A stretch of 51,895 nt of DNA, taken from an uncultured Planctomycetota bacterium (GTDB lineage Bacteria; Planctomycetota; Planctomycetia; Pirellulales; Thermoguttaceae). The stretch is from NCBI GenBank assembly GCA_900317365.1, contig ONGM01000076.1, positions 1-51,895 on the forward strand. The letters are read 5' to 3'. The notes below the pieces were generated by a model. The model saw only the letters and a program-made list of their open reading frames with translations. It made no database searches and had not been told where the DNA came from. Positions 45,898 through 51,895 of this stretch are shown here, piece after piece (within the stretch, counting starts at the first letter, position 1; the number at the start of each line of letters is the position of its first letter). The position numbers and the translations under genes are program-made.

Positions 45898-46407
45898 TTA
45901 TACGTTTAGCGCGGGGTCTTTCAACGGTTCGCCGTTAGCGTCGACTCCGACGTCGTACATACCGTAAGCGCGAACTAAGTCTTGCAAATCACCGTCGGCG
46001 AATTGTTGTTTGGATTTGAACTGTGAACCGAGATGCGCGAAGACGAGGACGCCTTCGGCGACGAGTTCTTCACCGCGTCGAACGGAAACTTCCGCCATGG
46101 AGCCTTCTTCTTTGACATATTCCGCGATCGCCGTATATTCTAAGACGTCGCCGGGAACAATTTCCGTCTGATAGAAACGCAGTTCGGGGATTTTTCCGAG
46201 CACAATCTTCTTTTCGAAGTTCGTCGCTTCATTGAACATAAGCCCGGCGGTTTGCGCGAGTCCTTCGATGATTAAGGACGCAGGCGCGACGGGATGAAAC
46301 CGAAAATGATCGCGCAAATGACCTTCGGCGCGCGTGATCGTTTTAATAGCTTTCGCACGCTTTCCGCTTTCAAAGAGAGTGAAGCGATCAATCCAGTACC
46401 AGTTCAT
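45898..46407 (-). CDS. Hotdog-fold 3-hydroxyacyl-ACP dehydratase-like protein
   Basis: 169 residues from the ATG at 46407 with GGAG 8 bases upstream. Hotdog helix with HLRDHFRFHPVAPASLIIEG then LAQTAGLM, where the catalytic His (H in DHF) and Glu (IEG) of FabZ-type dehydratases are retained, but the usual FPG..PG stretch reads FRFHPVAPA. The sheet follows with VLGKIPELRFYQTEIVPGD and EVSVRRGEELVAEGVLVFA. The C-terminal 30 residues are extra. It lies between the ACP and fabF genes in the operon and probably dehydrates or modifies the same ACP-bound chain, possibly as a heterodimer partner of the FabZ at 47086. Confidence 0.82.
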   Translation of the reverse strand: MNWYWIDRFTLFESGKRAKAIKTITRAEGHLRDHFRFHPVAPASLIIEGLAQTAGLMFNEATNFEKKIVLGKIPELRFYQTEIVPGDVLEYTAIAEYVKEEGSMAEVSVRRGEELVAEGVLVFAHLGSQFKSKQQFADGDLQDLVRAYGMYDVGVDANGEPLKDPALNV

Positions 46408-46500
46408 CGTTTGACTCCGAACGCCGCAACCGACTTCATTCAAGATCGGAACGCGCGAGCGACGCGTTTCGGCGAGTTGTTGCTTATACGATTAAGACGA

Positions 46501-46530
46501 GCGCCGCGTCGCGATACGACGACGCGGCGC
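46501..46530 (-). promoter_or_regulatory. Intercistronic hairpin between ACP and hotdog genes
   Basis: Perfect 11-bp GC-rich inverted repeat (46501-46511/46520-46530, loop 8) immediately after the ACP stop. No T-run follows, so it may act as a 3' stabiliser that raises ACP output relative to the enzymes downstream, or as a partial attenuator. Structure seen; role inferred. Confidence 0.5.
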
Positions 46531-46539
46531 AAGCGGGAA

Positions 46540-46929
46540 TTACTGTTGCTCGAGCTTGGATTCAACGACGGCGACTAAGTCTTTGACCGTGAGGATCTTA
46601 GAAATATTTTGGACGAGCGGATTCGCTTTGAACGCTTCAAGATCGGCGTTCGGAAGTTTCGATTGGAGGACTTCCAGACCGTCGGGAGTGAGCTTACCGT
46701 CTTGGCAGTACTTCGCGTCTTCGAAAAGACTCGACGGAATCAATTCTTCGCGGTCAATGTGAATATTGAACTTCTTTTCAATATTGAAAATGATTTCGAG
46801 CAGGTCGATCGATTCGGCGCCCAAATCGTCAACGAGAGTGGAGTTTTCCTCGACTTCGTCGGGATCGACTGCGAGCGATTCGACTAAAACTTCTTGGATG
46901 GTCGCAAAGATTTTTTCATTGGTCGCCAT
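46540..46929 (-). CDS. Acyl carrier protein with central insertion
   Basis: 129 residues; AAGGAGC 7 bases before the ATG at 46929. The phosphopantetheine site Ser40 lies in DDLGAESIDLLEI, after helix I (EKIFATIQEVLVESL). Ordinary ACPs have 75-85 residues; here about 45 extra residues (about 63-108, running from SSLFEDAKYCQDG through LPNADLEAFKA) separate helix II from the closing helix (VKDLVAVVESKLEQ). The insertion starts where helix III would be. Such long ACPs may serve a dedicated fatty-acid or lipid pathway, as suggested by the ketosynthase and two hotdog genes beside it. It is not the usual acpP neighbourhood with fabD and fabG. Confidence 0.87.
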   Translation of the reverse strand: MATNEKIFATIQEVLVESLAVDPDEVEENSTLVDDLGAESIDLLEIIFNIEKKFNIHIDREELIPSSLFEDAKYCQDGKLTPDGLEVLQSKLPNADLEAFKANPLVQNISKILTVKDLVAVVESKLEQQ

Positions 46930-46987
46930 CAAATTAGCTCCTTAATTTTTCTGAAAGCGCTTCGCCGTTACGCACGTCGATTTCAAC

Positions 46988-47011
46988 AATCGAAAGGGTA
47001 ATCGAAAGGGT
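46988..47011. repeat. Perfect 12-bp tandem duplication between fabZ and ACP
   Basis: AATCGAAAGGGT occurs twice head to tail (46988-46999 and 47000-47011), 59 bases before the ACP start, close to a TCACGTGA palindrome (about 47028-47035). Could be an operator or a recent duplication; too short for more. Confidence 0.5.
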
Positions 47012-47085
47012 GATGTGATTTCATTCTCACGTGAAACGACGGACGTCGCGTCGTCGGCGCAGGCGATTATGATAGGCTCGGCGCG

Positions 47086-47571
47086 TTAGTCGTAATTCGG
47101 ACAATCCGGCCAGAGCAGCATGAGTTCTTCTTTTAGCGTTTTGACGAGTTTAGCGTCGAAACGTCCCTGATGCTCCGATATATCGCGCAAGTTGTACTTT
47201 GCGAGAGTCAGCTGAGCGCGAATTCGGACCTGATCTTCGATTGCTCCTTGCGCTTTAAGAACGGTAGAGTCTTCGGAGTCGGAGACGATTTTCGAAGTTA
47301 CCACCATTGTCTGACCAGGCTGTAGAAACTGACCGAACTTGACATTCTTGGTTTCTTTCAGCACGACCATACTGTGCGCAAAATTCTCCGAGACGCGAAT
47401 GAGCCACGCCGACGCTTGCGTCATGGCTTCGATCATGAACACGCCGGGCATTACGGGGAACTTGGGAAAGTGATCTCGAAGATATTCTTCCGACATCGCG
47501 AGCGATTTGGTCGCCGTGATCGACTCGCCTACGCGCAATTCGTCAATCTTATCAATAAGTGAAAAATACAT
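47086..47571 (-). CDS. fabZ: 3-hydroxyacyl-ACP dehydratase (FabZ family)
   Basis: 161 residues from the ATG at 47571, which has AGGA 8 bases upstream; an in-frame TTG at 47589 is less likely. Dehydrates 3-hydroxyacyl-ACP to the trans-2-enoyl form. Hotdog fold with the active-site helix DHFPKFPVMPGVFMIEAMTQ, retaining the catalytic His (DHF) and Glu (IEA); the usual FPG reads FPK. Strands follow with VKFGQFLQPGQTMVVTSKI. The C-terminal 25 residues exceed the family. It is the first gene of the minus-strand operon, with a promoter about 200 bases upstream. Confidence 0.87.
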   Translation of the reverse strand: MYFSLIDKIDELRVGESITATKSLAMSEEYLRDHFPKFPVMPGVFMIEAMTQASAWLIRVSENFAHSMVVLKETKNVKFGQFLQPGQTMVVTSKIVSDSEDSTVLKAQGAIEDQVRIRAQLTLAKYNLRDISEHQGRFDAKLVKTLKEELMLLWPDCPNYD

Positions 47572-47770
47572 TCGGAACTTCCTAACCAAACGACCGCACT
47601 CAGTCGGGGGAGTAAAAAGTAAACGTTTTGAGCTATTTCGTCAAATTTCACGATCAAGTTCAACAAATGAGCCCAAAAGTCTCTGTTTTTACCCCAAAAG
47701 CGAGAATTTGCGGAATCAACGAGGCGAAAACTTGCGGTTGTTCGCGCCGTCGACGACTAAACTCAGACCG

Positions 47771-47798
47771 ATTATACGCCCAAAAAACCTAAATTCAA
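47771..47798 (-). promoter_or_regulatory. Predicted sigma70 promoter of the fatty-acid-type operon
   Basis: Minus strand TTGAAT (47793-47798), 16 bases, perfect TATAAT (47771-47776). Implies a leader of about 190 bases before fabZ, in which I see no coding frame. Confidence 0.55.
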
Positions 47799-47962
47799 GG
47801 ACGGGCGCTTCCAATCGATGAATTTTTGTTTGCTGGGAGGGCTGCGTTGTTTGCGTTGTGTGTGGAAGAGAGGAGATTTGCAGAGGGCGCTATCCCACGA
47901 TTATTTAACGGCGAATTTGTTGAAAAAGACGTCGTTTCTCTTTTAAAGGCGCGTGAGAAGGG

Positions 47963-47968
47963 TATAAT
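47963..47968 (+). promoter_or_regulatory. Candidate -10 element of the aroD-aroE fusion gene
   Basis: A perfect TATAAT with no good -35 hexamer (TTTTAA at 47941-47946 is the nearest). The transcript would have a leader of about 100 bases. The stretch from 47799 to here contains nothing else I can name. Confidence 0.45.
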
Positions 47969-48077
47969 GGACGGGACGTCGAGTAAGATAGCGACTTGAT
48001 TGGCGCTTCGCTTTGGAGAGGACGAGCGAGGCTTTCAGTCTCGGCGCATGCGTATTCAAAGAAGGAACTCGGAAAAG

Positions 48078-49595
48078 ATGATTTGCGTTACGATCGCGTG
48101 CGGAAGCCACAAACGTATGATTGAAGAGTGGCAGAATTTGGCGAACGACCGCGTTAAGTTTGTCGAACTGCGCTTGGACTATTTGCGGAAAACTCCGGAA
48201 TTGCACCGACTTCTACCGAATCGTCCTTCCGCCGTTTTGGCGACGGTTCGCCGCAAGTCCGACGGCGGTAGTTGGAAAGGTTCCGAAGACGAGCGTCTGA
48301 AATTACTCCGCACGCTTATCGCCGAAGGCGTCGAGTATATCGACTTGGAGTCTGACGTCGCTCCTAAAATCCCGCGCTACGGAAAAACGAAGCGCGTCGT
48401 TAGCTATCACAATATGGAGGAGACTCCCGAGGACTTAGACGCGATTCGCAACGATATTCTCGCGCACGGAGACGCCGACGTTATTAAAATCGCGACGACT
48501 CCTAAAAGTCTTGAAGACGTGTATCGATTGATCGCGTTCATGAAGAAGTCGAACCGTGAAAAGGGCAAGCCGCGCACGCTCGCGATCGCAATGACGGAAT
48601 TGGGCTTTCTGACGCGCGTTCTTGGTAGAAAATGGGGCGCGCCGTACACGTACGCGTCCTTTTCCGACCGCCGACTTATTGCGCCGGGATTGCCCTTCTA
48701 TAAGACGTTGCGAGACGTTTACCGTTACGACGAGATCGACTCCGACACGGAAGTTTTCGGCGTCATAGCGGATCCGGTCGCGCACAGTTTGAGTCCGCTC
48801 GTTCATAACAGCGCGTTCGCCGCGCAAGAGATGAACCGAGTTTACCTGCCTTTCCGCGTTCCTGCGAGCGAACTCGACTCGTTCTTCAACAACGCGACGG
48901 AGGTGTTTAATCTTAAGGGCTTGAGCGTAACGATTCCGCACAAGACCGCCGTCATCAATAAGCTGACGCAGCTCGATCCTGCGGTTGAAATGATCAACGC
49001 GTGCAATACGGTGGTCTTTGACGGAATGAACCGTTACGGTTACAACACGGATTACATAGCGGCCGCGCTTTGTATCGAGACGGCGATCGCGGGTCGTCCC
49101 GTGCCGATGAGCGAGAAGAGTCCTCTGAACGGAATGGGCGCCATGGTGCTCGGCGCAGGCGGAGCCGGCAAGGCGTTGGCGTACGGTCTCAGCGAGCGAG
49201 GTGCGCGCGTTATTATCGCGGATCGCGACGTCGACAAGGGCGAGCAAGTTGCGAAATCGCTCGGTTGCGAGTTCTGTCCTTGGGAAGAGCGCGGCGGTTA
49301 CGTCGTTGAGATTCTTGCGAACTGCACGCCGATCGGAATGTTTCCGAACGTCGACGAGTCGCCGATGGAGTTGAAATCGCTTCGCGGCGGCATGACCGTT
49401 TTCGACGCCGTCTATAATCCCGAGACGACTTACCTTTTGCGAATGGCGCGCGAAAAAGGTTGCAAGATCGTATCGGGCGTTGAAATGTTTGTCGGACAGG
49501 CTTGCTTGCAATTTAAATTGTTTACCGGCAAGAGGACGTCCGCTTCGTTCATGCGCCAAATTGTCCGTAAGGAACTGAGCGCCATTCACGAATAG
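48078..49595 (+). CDS. aroDE: Bifunctional 3-dehydroquinate dehydratase/shikimate dehydrogenase
   Basis: 505 residues carrying steps 3 and 4 of the shikimate pathway. Residues 1-222 are a type I dehydroquinase: ELRLDYL at 30-36, catalytic His111 in VVSYHN and Schiff-base Lys137 in DVIKIAT. Residues 226-505 are a shikimate dehydrogenase: GVIADPVAHSLSPLVHN, catalytic Lys289 in SVTIPHKTA, Asp325 in YNTDY, then GAGGAGKALAYGLSERGARV as the NADPH loop. The start at 48078 begins directly with the beta-strand MICVTIAC; AAGGAA lies 12 bases upstream, and a longer frame from 48000 is probably not used. The fusion mirrors the plant DHQ-SDH enzyme and allows channelling. Followed by folK. Confidence 0.93.
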   Translation: MICVTIACGSHKRMIEEWQNLANDRVKFVELRLDYLRKTPELHRLLPNRPSAVLATVRRKSDGGSWKGSEDERLKLLRTLIAEGVEYIDLESDVAPKIPRYGKTKRVVSYHNMEETPEDLDAIRNDILAHGDADVIKIATTPKSLEDVYRLIAFMKKSNREKGKPRTLAIAMTELGFLTRVLGRKWGAPYTYASFSDRRLIAPGLPFYKTLRDVYRYDEIDSDTEVFGVIADPVAHSLSPLVHNSAFAAQEMNRVYLPFRVPASELDSFFNNATEVFNLKGLSVTIPHKTAVINKLTQLDPAVEMINACNTVVFDGMNRYGYNTDYIAAALCIETAIAGRPVPMSEKSPLNGMGAMVLGAGGAGKALAYGLSERGARVIIADRDVDKGEQVAKSLGCEFCPWEERGGYVVEILANCTPIGMFPNVDESPMELKSLRGGMTVFDAVYNPETTYLLRMAREKGCKIVSGVEMFVGQACLQFKLFTGKRTSASFMRQIVRKELSAIHE

Positions 49596-49687
49596 ATATT
49601 GTGAGCGCGAGCGTTTAACGGTAGAGAATGAGCGAAGGAGCGCGACTCGGTTGCGTTCCTTCATTCTTTTTATGGACGGAGGAAGTC

Positions 49688-50251
49688 ATGACGACGGAGG
49701 AAGCGCGCGGCGTCGGAGCGGGGGCTTCGACAGTTTTCGTAGGATTCGGTTCTAACTTGGGGGATTCGCGCGCTATCGTACAAAACGCGCTCGAACGCTT
49801 GGCGTCGACTCCGCAAATTAGTTCGTTGCAGTCGAGTTCTTTCTACGTTACGGCGCCGGTCGGCTTTTCTACGAATCAGCCTGCTTACTTAAACGGCGTC
49901 GTTCGATTTCGCACGAATTTGCCGCCCCATGATCTTTTGGATCGTTTGCAACAAATCGAACTCGAATTGGGAAGGGAAAGAAAAACGTTCTGGGGCGCGA
50001 GAACAATCGATCTCGACTTACTTCTTTACGACGCCGCCGTCATAAACGATTCCCGACTGATCGTTCCTCATCCGAGAATGCACTGGCGCCTCTTTGTGCT
50101 GGATCCTATGCTGGAACTTGCGCCTGACGTCGTTATTCCAACCTTGCGTCTAACAATACGCGAAACAAGAGAGCTTCTACTGTGGAATCAACGGTTTCAT
50201 TCGCAGTTCGTTCGCGCTTTGAACGTTTGCAACGCCGCGACTGTTACCTGA
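49688..50251 (+). CDS. folK: 2-amino-4-hydroxy-6-hydroxymethyldihydropteridine pyrophosphokinase
   Basis: Transfers pyrophosphate from ATP to hydroxymethyldihydropterin in folate synthesis. 187 residues from the ATG at 49688, with GGAGG 5 bases upstream; an ATG at 49628 lacks such support. Motifs: FVGFGSNLGDSRAIVQNALE, SSFYVTAPVGFSTNQPAYLN, then FWGARTIDLDLLLYD carrying the two metal-binding Asp, and VPHPRMHWRLFVLDPMLEL. The 3' end overlaps that of holA by 8 bases in convergent orientation. It lies 92 bases after the aroD-aroE fusion; shikimate and folate pathways share chorismate-derived precursors. Confidence 0.93.
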   Translation: MTTEEARGVGAGASTVFVGFGSNLGDSRAIVQNALERLASTPQISSLQSSSFYVTAPVGFSTNQPAYLNGVVRFRTNLPPHDLLDRLQQIELELGRERKTFWGARTIDLDLLLYDAAVINDSRLIVPHPRMHWRLFVLDPMLELAPDVVIPTLRLTIRETRELLLWNQRFHSQFVRALNVCNAATVT

Positions 50252-51296
50252 GCGATTCGAAAGGTCGCATTTGAGGATGGGAAATCAGCACGATGAAGCG
50301 TTCCAGAATGAGTCTTGGATCGCTTCGACTTCCGCCTTTCATATCGAGGTCGGCTTGTAAGAGAGACTGTTCGAGACTTTTTGCTCTTCGCGCGCCGAGT
50401 TTTTTCAATTGTTCCGCCGTCTTGGCTTTGACAAAAGGTTTGACGCCGACCAAATCTAAAGCGGTAGAAACGGTCATCGGCGGTTTGGTCGGATCCGCTT
50501 CGGCGAATAGTTGCGCGGCGGCGGCGAGTTTTCTCAACGTCGCGGACATTTGCGCCAAGATAGCGATTGGAGCTTCGCCGGCTTCGAGCAACTTGTTGAG
50601 TTGACGTAACGCTTCCGAGGTTTTACCGTCGAGAGCCGCGTCGACGAGATCCCACACTTTTCTTTGGCGTTGCGAACCGACGTTCGCTTCAACGAGACGA
50701 ACGTCTATGACGCCGTCGTTGACGAGCAAGACGAGCTTTTGAATCTCTTGATCGAGAATCCCGAGGTCGTCGCCGACTAATTCGACGAGCGCTTCCGCAG
50801 ACTCACGGTTGAGAACGGCGTTATGACGTCGTTTGGACCATTCGATTAGCCATGGCGCGATCACTTTGCGCGAGAGCGTTTTGCAATCGAAGACGACGCC
50901 CTTTTCGACCGTCTTTTTATAGATTCGCAGGTTGCTCGGAAAGGAATTGAGAACGAGAAACAGGGATCCGGCGACGCTTGGTTCCGCGATGTAGTCTTCA
51001 AGTTTGTCTCGATACTGACTAAGAAACGTTTCCGCTTGCTCGACGACGACGAGGCGTTTTCCGGCGCCGAAGAGGGCGACGGTCGAGACGTCCCTTAAAA
51101 CGTCGACAAACGTGGCGGTTGTTCCGTCGCACGTAACCAGCGAGTAATCGGCGTCGCCGTCGCCTAGGATTTTGCGGCGGGCGATTTTAATCACTTCGCG
51201 TCGCAAAAAAGCTTCTTCCCCGGCGACAACGCAAAACGGCGCCAGCGGATAATTGTCAGGTTTGGCGAGAAAGTCAATTGCCTGTACGACGCCCAT
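50244..51296 (-). CDS. holA: DNA polymerase III subunit delta
   Basis: Clamp-loader subunit that opens the sliding clamp. 350 residues, typical length. Begins with LAPFCVVAGEEAFLRREVIK (clamp-binding domain I), then YSLVTCDG, TVALFGAGKRLVVVEQAE, LVLNSFPSNLRIYKKTVEKG, APWLIEWSKRR and VGDDLGILDQEIQKLVLLV, then the C-terminal collar domain with LNKLLEAGEAPIAILAQMSA. It lies 79 bases downstream of the EF-P-like gene on the minus strand. The ATG at 51296 has only a weak GAG upstream. Confidence 0.93.
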   Translation of the reverse strand: MGVVQAIDFLAKPDNYPLAPFCVVAGEEAFLRREVIKIARRKILGDGDADYSLVTCDGTTATFVDVLRDVSTVALFGAGKRLVVVEQAETFLSQYRDKLEDYIAEPSVAGSLFLVLNSFPSNLRIYKKTVEKGVVFDCKTLSRKVIAPWLIEWSKRRHNAVLNRESAEALVELVGDDLGILDQEIQKLVLLVNDGVIDVRLVEANVGSQRQRKVWDLVDAALDGKTSEALRQLNKLLEAGEAPIAILAQMSATLRKLAAAAQLFAEADPTKPPMTVSTALDLVGVKPFVKAKTAEQLKKLGARRAKSLEQSLLQADLDMKGGSRSDPRLILERFIVLISHPQMRPFESLR

Positions 51297-51375
51297 CGCA
51301 AGCTCGTTTGTTTTAAAACGAAGCGAACCGAAGGAGCGAGCTCAATCAGTTCGCTTTTAACGCTGTGAAAAAGAA

Positions 51376-51895
51376 CTATTTGTTCGCGCGACCGAGGAAC
51401 GCGCCGGTTCGCGTGTCGACTTTGATGATTTCGCCTTCTTCGAGATACTCCGGCACCATGACGACGAGACCGGTTTCAACGGTCGCGGGCTTTTCACGCG
51501 AAGTGGCGGAATTTCCGCGCGCGGCGGGATCGCATTTGGTAACGAGCATTTCGACGGTAACGGGAAGATTGATCGCGACGCATCTTTCCTCGTAAATTAA
51601 CGCGAAAATGCCTTCGAGACCCTCCTTAATGTAGTTCATTTCTTCCGCGACGTCTTCCTTCGCGATATTGTACATTTCGTACGTTTCCGAGTCCATAAAG
51701 AAGACGTCGGAGGAGTCGGCGTAGCTGTACGTAACTTCGCGGCGTCGGAAATCCGCTTCGTCGAGCGTATCCGTACCCTTGAGTTTGAGGTCGATTTTGT
51801 CTTTGGTGATTAGATTGCGACAACGGAACTTGTAGAGCGTGGCGGCGCCGCGTGCGGACGGCGTTTGAACTTGTAGATTTTCGACAATAATAGGA
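51376..51895 (-). CDS. efpL: Elongation factor P-like protein (EfpL/YeiP type), 5' end outside window
   Basis: 172 residues are visible; the N-terminal 25 or so lie beyond the right edge. Ribosome-binding factor that rescues stalling at proline-rich and related motifs. It follows EfpL/YeiP instead of canonical EF-P: the tip loop reads TPSARGAATLYK, with Arg (codon 51850-51852) where EF-P has the modified Lys; later come VFFMDSETY and the C-terminal KPATVETGLVVMVPEYLEEG and IIKVDTRTGAFLGRA. The three-domain layout (KOW plus two OB folds) fits. No modification enzyme gene is seen. Its second-last domain carries the family NSATSREKPA variant of the EF-P domain III loop. The reading frame was translated by eye to the window edge. 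Confidence 0.9.
   Translation of the reverse strand, partial: PIIVENLQVQTPSARGAATLYKFRCRNLITKDKIDLKLKGTDTLDEADFRRREVTYSYADSSDVFFMDSETYEMYNIAKEDVAEEMNYIKEGLEGIFALIYEERCVAINLPVTVEMLVTKCDPAARGNSATSREKPATVETGLVVMVPEYLEEGEIIKVDTRTGAFLGRANK

Noticed and set aside
51376..51895. Canonical elongation factor P
   Set aside because: The loop has Arg not Lys, and the ARGAATLYK and PEYL motifs are those of EfpL/YeiP.

Overview
The window looks like a chromosomal segment of a Planctomycetota bacterium (order not resolved). The signs are a DUF1080 (3-keto-disaccharide hydrolase) protein; a giant secreted protein joining CXXCH haem motifs to a formylglycine-generating-enzyme-like domain; a membrane protein with the anti-sigma-like 'VAEYLD...LAEVGDCYDVL' element that I know from planctomycetes; a DUF6666-like secreted/outer-envelope protein; and a TPR-like protein encoded with an ABC exporter. 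lpxK points to a lipid A-type outer membrane. DNA is moderately GC-rich and full of CGACG/CGTCG words, which opens long but spurious antisense reading frames nearly everywhere. I saw no tRNA, rRNA, CRISPR array, insertion sequence, integrase or prophage.

Layout. 1-3.4 kb: minus-strand operon hisD > DUF1080 protein > uppS, with a tandem array of tiny hairpins past its end. 3.5-7.4 kb: a zinc-ribbon/STN-like membrane protein, an anti-sigma-like membrane protein and a small unknown. 7.6-18.4 kb: the 1455-residue haem/SUMF1 fusion, then metG, pyrG and fabI-nagA. 18.6-22.4 kb: minus-strand operon UDP-sugar pyrophosphorylase > acyltransferase > secreted beta-helix protein. 23-30.6 kb: a translationally coupled ABC exporter module (ATPase, permease, large TPR-like protein), a TetR regulator and a multipass membrane protein. 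30.6-37 kb: a secreted WbsX/GH99-like protein, an MsbA-type ABC exporter, an isochorismatase-family hydrolase and the DUF6666-like protein. 37-44.4 kb: lpxK divergent from a lone ABC-2 permease, a TIGR04076 protein, a secreted planctomycete protein, a GT39-like membrane glycosyltransferase and a nucleoside deoxyribosyltransferase-like protein. 44.5-47.8 kb: minus-strand fatty-acid-type operon fabZ > long acyl carrier protein > hotdog protein > ketosynthase. 48-51.9 kb: a fused aroD-aroE, folK, holA and the 3' part of an EF-P-like gene (efpL/yeiP type).

Much of the content serves the envelope: undecaprenyl phosphate, lipid A, UDP-sugars, acyl chains, exporters and secreted carbohydrate-active proteins. 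The rest is core metabolism (histidine, CTP, shikimate, folate) and information processing (metG, holA, efpL). Several sigma70-like promoters with good -35/-10 matches can be read, including two divergent pairs (7449-7530 and 38371-38445), along with several clear intrinsic terminators. The most distinctive items are the tandem mini-hairpin array at the left edge, the zinc-ribbon/STN protein, the acyl carrier protein with a roughly 45-residue insertion inside its own mini-operon, the exporter module with a TPR-like partner, and the synonymous-codon shift inside the giant fusion gene.
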